A stretch of 64,000 nt of DNA from positions 1 to 64,000 of IMG/VR virus record IMGVR_UViG_3300008107_000157; one strand, given 5' to 3'. This document shows positions 15,818-24,378 of the stretch, piece after piece. Within the stretch, counting starts at the first letter, position 1. Each line of letters starts with the position of its first letter. The translations under genes and the position numbers were made by a program. The DNA is from a virus. The notes beneath the pieces are model-generated. The model saw nothing but the letters and a program-made list of their open reading frames with translations. It did not search any database and was not told where the DNA came from.

Positions 15818-16733
15818 AAAATTTATATGTTTTTTTGATTCCTTCTTTTATACCCATTTTTGGTAAAATATTATAATAAGTTTGATTTGTAATATCCATT
15901 TGTCTTCGTTTATCCCCGTTGGGTTTAGAAGTATCCCATTTTATTAAAATTGATTTTCCGCTGATTTCTACAATGGTTTCTATAATTTCTTTAATTGTAA
16001 CTTCTTCACCACAACCAAAATTTATAGTTATATGATAATTTCTTTCATATAATTCAATAATTGCATCTGCTACATCTCCTGCATAAACAAAATCTCTAAT
16101 AGGAGAACCATCGCCCCAAGCTTCTATTTGATTATATGCTTCAAACACCTTTTTAATAGTAGATGCTATAACTGTTCCATTACCACTAAAATCATCATAT
16201 TCACCAAATATATTTGCAGGTCTGATTATTGACCACTTACTATATCCGGTCTGAACTTTATAGGATTCCAATAGCAATTCTCCCATTCGTTTACTCCAAG
16301 CCGGAAACCAATCTGCTTCCGATGGTAAAGTTTTCCATACACTATCTTCTACAAATTTTTCCGCAGGTGCATATACTCCAACCGAACTTACAAATATTAA
16401 CCAAATATTATGTTTAGCACATTGATTAATAATTTCAGTATTAATTTTAAATGATGGGTATAGGAAATCAACTGGTTGATTTTTTGCCCTCATAGGAGAA
16501 CCTTTGACACCAAACGCATTTAATACAACATCCGGAGATTCATAAAAAAATAAATTCTTTACATTTTCTTCATTGGTTAAGTCCAATTCATAAAAAGTAA
16601 ATCTATCGGATATTGGCAAGTTATCGGAATATCTGATATCTGCGCCAATAACTTCGTATCCTTTTTCTAAACACTTTTTTACTAAATGGATTCCTACTAA
16701 TCCACTACATCCTGTTATTAAAACTTTTTTCAT
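15801..16733 (-). CDS. SDR epimerase-like protein lacking the usual catalytic Tyr
   Basis: The product has 310 residues starting at MKKVLITGCSGLVG. I placed the start at 16733 because the ATG follows the upstream TAA by one base; a longer frame would run back through the upstream gene. The Rossmann motif is G-C-S-G-L-V-G (8-14). S-S-V-G-V-Y and the G-D-G-S-P-I-R-D-F-V-Y segment are typical of extended SDRs. Where family members have Y-x-x-x-K, this one reads P-A-W-S-K, so the catalytic tyrosine is replaced. It may bind a nucleotide sugar without the normal redox chemistry, or use another acid/base. Confidence 0.75.
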   Translation of the reverse strand: MKKVLITGCSGLVGIHLVKKCLEKGYEVIGADIRYSDNLPISDRFTFYELDLTNEENVKNLFFYESPDVVLNAFGVKGSPMRAKNQPVDFLYPSFKINTEIINQCAKHNIWLIFVSSVGVYAPAEKFVEDSVWKTLPSEADWFPAWSKRMGELLLESYKVQTGYSKWSIIRPANIFGEYDDFSGNGTVIASTIKKVFEAYNQIEAWGDGSPIRDFVYAGDVADAIIELYERNYHITINFGCGEEVTIKEIIETIVEISGKSILIKWDTSKPNGDKRRQMDITNQTYYNILPKMGIKEGIKKTYKFYEENR

Positions 16734-16734
16734 A

Positions 16735-17364
16735 TTAAAATGCAATCCATTTGCCGCTTCCATAATGCGGATATTTTGATTTATAATCATACCAAATAAC
16801 ATCTTCAGGAACTTCTCTTTTCCCATTCCACGTTGCTTCAGTTGGTGTGTATGTAGATACTCCGTTATCTTCAACTACAAAATATAATGGTAAGTCAAAT
16901 CGTCTGGCATACTTATGAACTTCATAGAATATACCACTTTCAAAACTCATATCCCCAACAAATACCCACACCTTATCATCTCCTCCATCTTTCTTAATAG
17001 CGGATGCTACTCCCAATGCAATCGGTAGAGTTCCACCCACAATAGCTGATGCATAAAATCGATTATCGTGGTCACACATTGTAATTGATTTACCTTCTTT
17101 TATTACTTCGGTAGCATAGTCAGCTGATAACCCACTTAATACCCAATGATAGTGAGAACGCCAAGTTGAGAATACCCAATCGGTTTCTTTAATTCTTTTG
17201 AAAACTTCAATTAATTGTGATTCATTTCCATTTGATAAATGCACGGGTCCTCTTATTTTGCCGCCTTCCCAAATATCAACTATACTTTGTTCAAACGCTA
17301 TTAATTTTTCTACCGTCCAATCGATATCCCTAACAATTGGATATTGTTCTAAATTTTTTATCAT
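16735..17364 (-). CDS. ThDP enzyme, E1 alpha-type
   Basis: The protein has 209 residues. The ThDP/Mg-binding motif is G-D-M at 137-139 and E-D-N at 165-167, with the usual spacing and the family's F-E-S-G-I-F-Y-E-V-H between. S-A-I-V-G-G-T-L-P-I-A-L-G-V-A-S-A precedes it. It is much shorter than E1 alpha of pyruvate dehydrogenase (about 320-400 residues), like compact ThDP subunits found in polysaccharide clusters. Partner: the E1 beta-type gene at 14280-14822, separated from it by two SDR genes. It overlaps the RmlC-like gene by four bases. Confidence 0.75.
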   Translation of the reverse strand: MIKNLEQYPIVRDIDWTVEKLIAFEQSIVDIWEGGKIRGPVHLSNGNESQLIEVFKRIKETDWVFSTWRSHYHWVLSGLSADYATEVIKEGKSITMCDHDNRFYASAIVGGTLPIALGVASAIKKDGGDDKVWVFVGDMSFESGIFYEVHKYARRFDLPLYFVVEDNGVSTYTPTEATWNGKREVPEDVIWYDYKSKYPHYGSGKWIAF

Positions 17365-17906
17365 CTATCTCTTTTTTGTAATATTGGAGAATCTGTTGGC
17401 CATTCTATTTGAAATTCCGGGTCATTCCACTTAACTACGCCTTGTGCATTTTCTTCAACGAAATCTCCTTCATAAAATAAATTATAATGAAATACACAAT
17501 CCGTTAATGCATAGTGTCCATTTGCAAACCCAGGTGGAACTAAAATTTGGTCTCTTGATTTTTCAGTAAGTAGATATGAGTTCCAATCGCCATATGTTGG
17601 TGACTCTTGTCTAACGTCCAACACTACTAAAAATATATCACCTACTAATGCTTGAACCATTTTCCAAGTCTTATTATCCCAATGCAATCCTCTTAATACA
17701 CCTTTATATGATTTTGAAAATCTACCATGTACTTTTAAATCTCCATGCATAAAATTATGAACGGGGTGTTCTTCAGAATGATACGTTGTCCATATCTCAC
17801 CTCTATACTCTCTATATACTGATGGTGAAAATATTGGAACATCGTTTCCAAATGGTTTTAGAAATGATACATCTATATCATTCCATTTTTTGTCTTTATA
17901 ACTCAT
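17361..17906 (-). CDS. dTDP-sugar 3,5-epimerase-like protein (RmlC/RfbC family)
   Basis: The 181-residue protein matches RmlC over its core: R-G-E-I-W near 35, F-S-K-S-Y-K-G-V-L-R-G-L-H (63-75, with His75 at the catalytic base position), L-V-G-D-I-F-L-V-V-L-D-V-R, S-P-T-Y-G-D-W and P-P-G-F-A-N-G-H-Y-A-L. The family epimerises C3 and/or C5 of 4-keto-6-deoxy dTDP-hexoses with a cupin fold. No RmlA or RmlB homologue is obvious, so the substrate may come from the host or from the cassette's own nucleotidyltransferase. The ATG follows the upstream TAA by one base (TAATATG). Confidence 0.85.
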   Translation of the reverse strand: MSYKDKKWNDIDVSFLKPFGNDVPIFSPSVYREYRGEIWTTYHSEEHPVHNFMHGDLKVHGRFSKSYKGVLRGLHWDNKTWKMVQALVGDIFLVVLDVRQESPTYGDWNSYLLTEKSRDQILVPPGFANGHYALTDCVFHYNLFYEGDFVEENAQGVVKWNDPEFQIEWPTDSPILQKRDR

Positions 17907-17907
17907 A

Positions 17908-18873
17908 TTATGTTCTATTTGCGTATCCTAAAGGAAATCCGTTTCTAAATTCTGCTCCCATTTTAGGAACTATCATTTGATATCCCTGAATTAATTGTTT
18001 AATACCTTTATCCAATCCCCAATGTGGCACCCACCCAGTCGCTTCTATTTTAGCGTTTGATACGATATAATCTCTTTTATCGGGGTCCTCATAATAATCG
18101 TTATATGATACCGCAAAATCCTTTACATGAGATTGTATCTTTTCCAACAATTCTTGCTTTGATAAATTGGCAGAGCTTAACCCAACATTGAAAACTTCAC
18201 CTTTATATTGTTCATAGTTTTCTAACATAAAAAGAAATGCCGATGCTACATCTTCTATGTGGATAAAATTTCTTTTAAAGTTCTTTTCAAACACAACGAT
18301 GTATTTATCCGTAATTGCTTTATAAACAAAATCGTTTACTAATAAATCGGTTCTCATACGAGATGATACACCAAATACAGTTGCTAATCTAAATGTAATC
18401 GCTGATGTATTTGCTCTAAGGAAATTTTCTGCTGCACATTTGGTATTACCATAAACCGATATAGGATTTAATGGCGATTCTTCGGTACATTCGGTTTGCC
18501 CTACACCAATACCATACCCACTATTAGTATTTGGGTACAATATTTTTTTATCTTTTGCAAATCTTACAATATTAAAGATTTGTTTAAAATTTATTTCATT
18601 TGCCAATTGAGGGTCAGCCGCACATGCGGGGAATCCTACTATTGCCGCCAATGGTATTATAACATCTGCTTCTATACAAAGTTCTTCTAATAATGTTTCA
18701 TTACGAACATCTCCATAGATAAATTTAAAATTTGAATTAGATGTATATTGAAGTAGCGATGTTTGGTTAAACAATAACTTATCCAATACAACTACTTCAT
18801 ATCCGGCTTTCAACATCTTGTCTACAATAACCGAACCCAAATAACCGGCGCCGCCTGTGATTAATATTTTCAT
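17908..18873 (-). CDS. NAD-dependent epimerase/dehydratase (extended SDR)
   Basis: The protein has 321 residues. The N-terminal Rossmann motif is G-G-A-G-Y-L-G-S (7-14), the catalytic pair is Tyr141 and Lys145 in Y-G-N-T-K, and N-F-I-H-I-E-D-V-A is the usual segment near residue 215. The structure fits a nucleotide-sugar 4-epimerase, reductase or dehydratase. Unlike the SDR at 15801-16733 it keeps all catalytic residues. It overlaps the HAD gene upstream by four bases. Cytoplasmic sugar-precursor synthesis is the expected role. Confidence 0.83.
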   Translation of the reverse strand: MKILITGGAGYLGSVIVDKMLKAGYEVVVLDKLLFNQTSLLQYTSNSNFKFIYGDVRNETLLEELCIEADVIIPLAAIVGFPACAADPQLANEINFKQIFNIVRFAKDKKILYPNTNSGYGIGVGQTECTEESPLNPISVYGNTKCAAENFLRANTSAITFRLATVFGVSSRMRTDLLVNDFVYKAITDKYIVVFEKNFKRNFIHIEDVASAFLFMLENYEQYKGEVFNVGLSSANLSKQELLEKIQSHVKDFAVSYNDYYEDPDKRDYIVSNAKIEATGWVPHWGLDKGIKQLIQGYQMIVPKMGAEFRNGFPLGYANRT

Positions 18874-19229
18874 AATTTTATTAATTCCCTTTTAGCTGTT
18901 TCTAAATCCATAGCCTTATCATCTATAAGTAAATCATAATGCAATTTACCCATAAATAATCCGTGATGTTTTACACCCCATTCTTTTAAATGATTTAAAG
19001 TTAACTCATAAAGTTGTTCATATATAACTTTAATATCACCATCAAATGTTTTCATACCTCTTGCGGTATAGATATATATGGTATTTCCACCATCATATAA
19101 TTTATTGGAAATATCAATCATTTCTTGTATTGGTTTACAATGGTGGTATTTATCACCGCCTAAATGTTCTACATCTTTAGGTCTGTAACAAAGTGTATCA
19201 TCTAAATCAAAAGCAAATATTTTTTCCAT
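18870..19229 (-). CDS. HAD-family phosphatase, small capsule-type
   Basis: The 119-residue protein has HAD motif I F-D-L-D-D-T (Asp8, Asp10), motif II Y-T-A-R-G-M around residue 55, a lysine and acidic motif near the end (K-L-H-Y-D-L-L-I-D-D-K-A). There is no cap domain. Small HADs of this kind are common in capsule and LPS loci, where they remove a phosphate from a sugar-phosphate intermediate. Its place between an SDR and an aldolase-like gene fits that role. The exact substrate is unknown. Confidence 0.8.
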   Translation of the reverse strand: MEKIFAFDLDDTLCYRPKDVEHLGGDKYHHCKPIQEMIDISNKLYDGGNTIYIYTARGMKTFDGDIKVIYEQLYELTLNHLKEWGVKHHGLFMGKLHYDLLIDDKAMDLETAKRELIKL

Positions 19230-20170
19230 TATGGTAAATGATTTAATTTATTTTTAATATTTTCTTTAACTATATTATCTATTTTTGGCATATTGTACAA
19301 ATCAAAACAATAATGGCCACACACTTTAATTAGTAATTTTTTAGATAAAGTAGTATTTCCATCCGGCACCCATCTCTGCCATTTCATAGATTTTAAACAT
19401 ATTTCATAAAATTCATCAATTTGTGTTTTTGTCATATGTTCTAAATAGGTAAGTGTTTCTATTTGAGCAATTTCAGGACCAATATTAATTGAATCCAACC
19501 CATTTTGAAATCGTATTTTTAATTCCGGTGTACTTAAATAATCTCCATTATGCTCTTTTGTTTTTTTACCAAATGATTTTACTAAAAGAGATTGTGTTTT
19601 TAATTTTTCTAAATTAAATATTCCCGTATTTTTTCCACCAACTAAATCCAATCCAACTCCTGATTGAATTACAATGTATATGATACTATCAAATTCATCT
19701 TTTGTCAAATTGGTTATTAAATATTGTAGAATATTGATTAGTTCGTTATCCGAAAATGGTTTTATAGCTTCTTCTGTAAGGATTTCAAATTTAGTATTTG
19801 GATTTATATGATGTATATATTTTATAGCATCTACTGTTTCTTTTATCCCTAACAAATGATTTTGAGTATATTTCCAAGGGTCTAAATGTATTACATCAAA
19901 GTAGTTTGCGTCGTGTGTATATGTCTCATACCCAAAATCTTCCACACTTCCTTGTAATGGGCCGGAATGGTCACGTTCTAATATTATATTAGGATTTATA
20001 GATTTGACGTATTCGTAAAAACTTTTAGTATTCCATCCATTTACATATCCACTATTAAAATCAATTTGTCTGCGTGTTGGTAACAATCCAAATGCTGAAT
20101 TGTTTAATTCCAAAACGGAATCAACAATGTTTTTAGACATTGGGCATATGTAATATTTAGGTAGCATCAT
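19229..20170 (-). CDS. Putative TIM-barrel sugar-phosphate aldolase-like protein
   Basis: The protein has 313 residues. The N-terminal part has L-L-P-T-R-R-Q-I-D-F-N-S-G-Y-V-N-G-W, then I-I-L-E-R-D-H-S-G-P, and a mid region D-V-I-H-L-D-P-W. This layout recalls the non-catalytic subunit family of class II tagatose-bisphosphate aldolases (GatZ/KbaZ), in which R-D-H carries a metal-ligand type histidine. The match is from memory of motif order only. It overlaps the shikimate-dehydrogenase-like gene by 14 bases, so the two are probably functionally linked. An alternative is another TIM-barrel isomerase or synthase. Confidence 0.45.
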   Translation of the reverse strand: MMLPKYYICPMSKNIVDSVLELNNSAFGLLPTRRQIDFNSGYVNGWNTKSFYEYVKSINPNIILERDHSGPLQGSVEDFGYETYTHDANYFDVIHLDPWKYTQNHLLGIKETVDAIKYIHHINPNTKFEILTEEAIKPFSDNELINILQYLITNLTKDEFDSIIYIVIQSGVGLDLVGGKNTGIFNLEKLKTQSLLVKSFGKKTKEHNGDYLSTPELKIRFQNGLDSINIGPEIAQIETLTYLEHMTKTQIDEFYEICLKSMKWQRWVPDGNTTLSKKLLIKVCGHYCFDLYNMPKIDNIVKENIKNKLNHLP

Positions 20171-20798
20171 ATTCTATTCCTGTATATAATTTGAATTGAT
20201 GCTTTGCTTGATATTCTGCAACAATTTTTCCATAATGAGTATGTGGTCTTAAATCTATTATTTTATTGTGTGTAGATTCAAATTCAATTGGAGTTGCGTT
20301 TATAAAAATCTCATCTACAACATTAAACATTGTTTTGGTATCCTCCCTTTTAATTATCTTATATTCAATATTCATTTTTTTACAAGCATATTGAATTGCT
20401 TTACTAAATCCCCCATTACCAATTATGTTTATATTCTTTTCTATGTTAATATACGAAAAAAAATCAATAATACCAAAAAAATCGGTATTAAATCCGGTCA
20501 ATTCTCCATTTATATTTACAACAGTATTAACCGCTCCTATTTTATGAGAAATTTCATCCAAATGATTTAGATATGGTATTACATTTATTTTATGTGGCAT
20601 ACTTAACGCAAATCCACTAAATCCCAAATGCTTTACAGAAGTAATTGTATCTTTTATGTTATCCGAATAAAAGGATTTATATATTGCATTTATATTATGC
20701 TTTTCAAATGCGGCATTAAAAAATAAACATCCGTTGTTGCCAGGTGTTTCTGAAAATGAACCAAAGATTTTTGTATCTTTATTTATTTGCAAACCCAT
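20157..20798 (-). CDS. Shikimate dehydrogenase-like protein (AroE family)
   Basis: The 213-residue protein follows AroE closely in the substrate domain: Ser14 and Ser16 (G-S-F-S), F-S-G-F-A-L-S-M-P-H-K with Lys70, K-I-G-A-V-N-T-V-V (86-94), and G-F-N-T-D-F-F-G with Asp106. In E. coli AroE the equivalent residues are Ser14, Ser16, Lys65 and Asp102. The NADP site G-N-G-G (127-130) is present but the C-terminal part is short (AroE is about 270 residues). It could reduce a shikimate-like or other carbocyclic or quinate-like keto compound in the cassette. I found no other shikimate pathway gene here. Confidence 0.7.
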   Translation of the reverse strand: MGLQINKDTKIFGSFSETPGNNGCLFFNAAFEKHNINAIYKSFYSDNIKDTITSVKHLGFSGFALSMPHKINVIPYLNHLDEISHKIGAVNTVVNINGELTGFNTDFFGIIDFFSYINIEKNINIIGNGGFSKAIQYACKKMNIEYKIIKREDTKTMFNVVDEIFINATPIEFESTHNKIIDLRPHTHYGKIVAEYQAKHQFKLYTGIEYDAT

Positions 20799-22689
20799 AA
20801 AGTATTTCTATTGATTTGAACCACAACATTTTTGAAAACTTCTCATCATGCAATGGCGACATATTTAAAAATATTAAGCCAGTTATTAGTTTTACTTTAT
20901 CTAAGTCAAACCCAACTTTAATGACCCAATCTTCAAATTCTTTTTTAAATAAATTTAGATTATCCGAAATATCGTATGAATATCTAATCGAATATTCCCC
21001 TTCAACATAATCTATATTAGATTCATCCTTCATCATATTATATGGTATTATAGAACCACCATATAATTTAGCTAAATCATAGTATATATCGCCCGATTCA
21101 GTATAGCCTCCAAACGATTCTCTCCAATCAATATATGTAAATTTATCATTTTTTGAATTATAAATAATATTATCAAATTGAAGGTCTCCGTGAAACACTT
21201 TATAAAAAGTATTACTATTAAACTTACTAAAATTTATATTACCAAAAAAAGAATCATATGATGGGTAATCTACTCCATTTATGTTATGTGGATGTTTAAA
21301 ATACTTATCCCCATTTTTACTTATAAATTTATTAAGTCTTTGATAAGTTTTATCTTTGTAAAATTTATGAATGTGCTCCAATGAATTATTAGAAATATTT
21401 TGTAAATTATTTTCTAATGTTTTTAAAAATTTTTTAAACAATTCTAAATTATCAATGGTGTACAACGTATTACCATCTTCCCAATTATAATACATAAACT
21501 TTGAAACACATCCAAAGTTAGATGGAATTTGATTTTGAATTAATTGAGCTCGTTTAATTCTATTTTCTAATATGTTTGTATCAGGTGTAAATTTAATAAA
21601 TAAATTACCTTCTTTGTACGTTATTTCATTATTATCTTTTTGTAATGATAATGGAACATCGTTAAAATATTGCTTTGTTTTATTTAAATCATCTAAGTTG
21701 CCGGTATCTAACCACTTTAGTTTTTTAATTTTAAATGTTGGATATTCTAATGGCGATTCAAATGCTGATACCAATTCTCCATTAATAGTTTTTGATTCCA
21801 ACTGCTTCCAAAATACATTATAATCCCATATTCCCGCCAATCCAATAAATGCCAAATCAAAACCGCTTTCGCTTTTATTAGAATAATTTATAATATTATC
21901 ACCATCAGATAATATTGTAGAATATTTTTCAGGATATGATGTTGGTTGAACTCCTAACCAATTACCATCTAAATGTGGCATTGGTGAATCGATTAGACAA
22001 TCGCAAGTTGTTATATAAAAAGGTCTTTGCAAATATTCCTTACACTTTAATGTAGAATATCCAGGACCAGAACCTTGTCCATCTATATTGTCTATTTCGA
22101 CAAATGTAAATTTATGATTAGGAAACACTAATTTACAATATTCTTTAACCAATTCACCTTTGTATCCAATTGCTACTATAAATTCATAATCTTTTGGAAA
22201 TTTATCAATTATGTGAGATATAATTGCACGGTTGTTAATTGGTAAAAGTGCTTTGTTAATTTCTTTTGTAAGAGTTTCCAATCGTGTTCCTAATCCAGCT
22301 GCTAATATTAATACAGCAGGAGTCTGATGTTCTCCTTCTATTTTACCATCTCCTCTAGCGAATTCATCATTGATTCTGATTACATCATCTACTTCGGGTG
22401 TAGAAACTTCCTGAAGTATTATATCGGTAAGTGCTATAACTCTGTGCTTTTTTGGTGGAGTTACATTAAAGTAATCTCCTGCTTTCATAATTTTCTTTTC
22501 AACAACTCCCTCATCGTTTTCTAACCATACCTCTGCTTCACCGGAAATTATATAATTGGTTTCTTTTTTGAAATTATGATATTGATAAGATGTTTTGTAT
22601 CCAGCATTTATGTATATGCGTTTATAACAATATCTATCATTGAGTTCTAACCACTCTTCTTTGCCCCAAGGCTTTGTAACTGTTTTCAT
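20779..22689 (-). CDS. Cupin + nucleotidyltransferase + kinase fusion
   Basis: The protein has 636 residues and three domains. Residues 1-115 are a cupin like the C-terminal isomerase of ManC/mannose-6-phosphate isomerase type II (P-W-G-K-E-E-W, Y-H-N-F-K-K-E, G-D-Y-F-N-V-T-P-P-K-K-H-R). Residues 124-335 are an NTP transferase with L-A-A-G-L-G-T-R-L (129-137) and Lys147. Residues 360-636 are an APH/choline-kinase-like kinase with H-G-D-L-Q-F-D-N (500-507) and I-D-W. Together they could epimerise or isomerise, phosphorylate and activate one sugar or alcohol, as LicA and LicC do for phosphocholine. It is the first gene after a promoter-like motif, so it may head the precursor operon. Confidence 0.78.
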   Translation of the reverse strand: MKTVTKPWGKEEWLELNDRYCYKRIYINAGYKTSYQYHNFKKETNYIISGEAEVWLENDEGVVEKKIMKAGDYFNVTPPKKHRVIALTDIILQEVSTPEVDDVIRINDEFARGDGKIEGEHQTPAVLILAAGLGTRLETLTKEINKALLPINNRAIISHIIDKFPKDYEFIVAIGYKGELVKEYCKLVFPNHKFTFVEIDNIDGQGSGPGYSTLKCKEYLQRPFYITTCDCLIDSPMPHLDGNWLGVQPTSYPEKYSTILSDGDNIINYSNKSESGFDLAFIGLAGIWDYNVFWKQLESKTINGELVSAFESPLEYPTFKIKKLKWLDTGNLDDLNKTKQYFNDVPLSLQKDNNEITYKEGNLFIKFTPDTNILENRIKRAQLIQNQIPSNFGCVSKFMYYNWEDGNTLYTIDNLELFKKFLKTLENNLQNISNNSLEHIHKFYKDKTYQRLNKFISKNGDKYFKHPHNINGVDYPSYDSFFGNINFSKFNSNTFYKVFHGDLQFDNIIYNSKNDKFTYIDWRESFGGYTESGDIYYDLAKLYGGSIIPYNMMKDESNIDYVEGEYSIRYSYDISDNLNLFKKEFEDWVIKVGFDLDKVKLITGLIFLNMSPLHDEKFSKMLWFKSIEILYGFANK

Positions 22690-22708
22690 ATTAATATGTT
22701 CTATTAAT

Positions 22709-22717
22709 TATAAATAT
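22709..22717 (-). promoter_or_regulatory. ATATTTATA motif, candidate phage promoter
   Basis: An exact copy on the coding strand lies 19 bases before the ATG at 22689, in the only clear gap inside the glycan cassette. It would start a separate transcript for the sugar-precursor genes. Confidence 0.5.
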
Positions 22718-22718
22718 A

Positions 22719-23480
22719 CTAAACGGGTAAATTAAAAAAATACCTTCTCCAATTGTTTTCGTAATCTTCTATTGTTCTATTTTGTTCATAAAGATTACTC
22801 CATCGGTATGGGATACCTTCATTTCCACAAAACAATCGTTTAAACGATATATTATTTTTGATTAAATATTCCGCCATTTCCGTTTGCCAATCTACTTCAT
22901 TCGTTCCCAATCTTTCGAAGTAATAATTTACAGCAACATCAAAAACGTTTGATGTAGCAATCCAAAAAACATCTTCAAATTTATTTAAACTTATTACATT
23001 TCCAAAATCCATAGTATATATACTATTTCCGTAATCGGAATTTAATATTATTTCCAATTCATCTTTTAATTTATATGATGGGTTATAAATAAAATCAGGC
23101 CTTATTTTTATTATAAAATGATAATCTAAATTATTTTCTTTTTGATATTCTTTTCTTAGTTTATCACATTCATATAAAGAATAAAATAAAGGTTCTATTT
23201 TAATATATTGTTTTTGCCAGTCAATAAAATCATCAACAATCATTTTTTTAGGATTCCATATTTTTGAAAATTCTTCAAACAAAGAATTAGGCTCTTTAAA
23301 TGGAACACCTGCTATACTTAAATCCGATGATGTTTCACTTCTAACATCCCAAGTATGAACAAATACATCGCATTGGTCTATTAAATCTCCTATAAAATTT
23401 TTAATATTTTTATAGGTTAATAACCCTGTTCTTATTTGTCCACTAAAACAAATCGCTATTTTTATATTTTCAATTTTCAT
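22719..23480 (-). CDS. SGQxRT-family putative glycosyltransferase, paralogue 1
   Basis: The protein has 253 residues. It starts with I-A-I-C-F-S-G-Q-I-R-T, then D-V-F-V-H-T-W-D, and near the middle I-I-K-I-R-P-D-F. The same three blocks recur in four more genes here (23470, 30484, 31382 and 32189). The family resembles WavE-type LPS synthesis proteins and phage GT-A-like enzymes of unknown specificity; the R-P-D or R-x-D site may be the metal or sugar site. It overlaps its upstream paralogue by 11 bases. Glycosyltransferase activity is inferred from context and motif style. Confidence 0.6.
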   Translation of the reverse strand: MKIENIKIAICFSGQIRTGLLTYKNIKNFIGDLIDQCDVFVHTWDVRSETSSDLSIAGVPFKEPNSLFEEFSKIWNPKKMIVDDFIDWQKQYIKIEPLFYSLYECDKLRKEYQKENNLDYHFIIKIRPDFIYNPSYKLKDELEIILNSDYGNSIYTMDFGNVISLNKFEDVFWIATSNVFDVAVNYYFERLGTNEVDWQTEMAEYLIKNNISFKRLFCGNEGIPYRWSNLYEQNRTIEDYENNWRRYFFNLPV

Positions 23481-24378
23481 TTAAATAAACTTTGTTGTCC
23501 ATATCATCAAAATCAACACCAACCTCATTAGGTAAGTCATATACATAAAAATTACCATTAGGGTTTAATTTATAATAGCTATAATAATATCCATCAGCTT
23601 CTGATATTTTTTCTATACACTCTTTACTAACCTCTTCCTTTGCTAAATGTTTATATGCATCTCTTAACACAAATGGTTCATCAAACGCATGTATTGGATT
23701 TATGTTTTTAAAAAATGTGTGCATATATTGAGTATATCCATATCCATCATTTTTACAATACGCTGGATTTATTGATTTATCATATTTCATTTTGTCTATA
23801 AAAAATGTTGAATATGAGTCCATTGTTTTAGAATTTGAAATAAAAAAAATATCGTTTGCGCTTATTGTATTTAAAATACTAGTCCAGTCTGAGCTATATC
23901 TGAAATGAGTAGCCATTGTATTATCACTCTTACTTAAAATATGCTCAATATGCTCATCAAACGTATCAACATTTTTAAACATAGAATCCGGTCTTATTTT
24001 TATAACAATATCATATTTAAAATTATGTTTTCTTTCATACCATCTTTTTAAAATAATACTTTTATAAAAAGAATACCAAAGCTCTAATCCACTACCAAAT
24101 CCTTTTTCTACATATTTTTTTAAATAATCCAAATGCGATTCTATTTTTATTGCTTTTGGATTGTAAGTTTGTTTTAAAAATTCTACTTCATCCGATGTAA
24201 TAAATCTAGTACGATGTGGATAAATGTTTGTGCCATTGAAATTTTTGTAAGATGTGTTATCCCAAGTATGAATAAAAAAATCAATCTCATGCTTTTTGCT
24301 TGAGAAAAATCGTTTTAGATTAGGTGCACATTCGTTTGCTGTCCTAATCTGCCCACTAAAACATACTGCTACTTTCAT
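23470..24378 (-). CDS. SGQxRT-family putative glycosyltransferase, paralogue 2
   Basis: The 302-residue protein begins V-A-V-C-F-S-G-Q-I-R-T, has I-D-F-F-I-H-T-W-D at about 35-43, and I-V-I-K-I-R-P-D-S-M-F near 150. It carries extra residues at the C-terminus compared with paralogue 1. Overlap at both ends with its neighbours points to coupled translation. It probably adds a sugar or related group in the cassette; a structural or substrate assignment cannot be made from sequence alone. Confidence 0.6.
   Translation of the reverse strand: MKVAVCFSGQIRTANECAPNLKRFFSSKKHEIDFFIHTWDNTSYKNFNGTNIYPHRTRFITSDEVEFLKQTYNPKAIKIESHLDYLKKYVEKGFGSGLELWYSFYKSIILKRWYERKHNFKYDIVIKIRPDSMFKNVDTFDEHIEHILSKSDNTMATHFRYSSDWTSILNTISANDIFFISNSKTMDSYSTFFIDKMKYDKSINPAYCKNDGYGYTQYMHTFFKNINPIHAFDEPFVLRDAYKHLAKEEVSKECIEKISEADGYYYSYYKLNPNGNFYVYDLPNEVGVDFDDMDNKVYLNEN

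Noticed and set aside
16734-16874. Longer N-terminus for the SDR at 15801
   Set aside because: The extra residues overlap the end of the ThDP gene and precede the Rossmann start M-K-K-V-L-I-T-G, which has an ATG right after the upstream stop.
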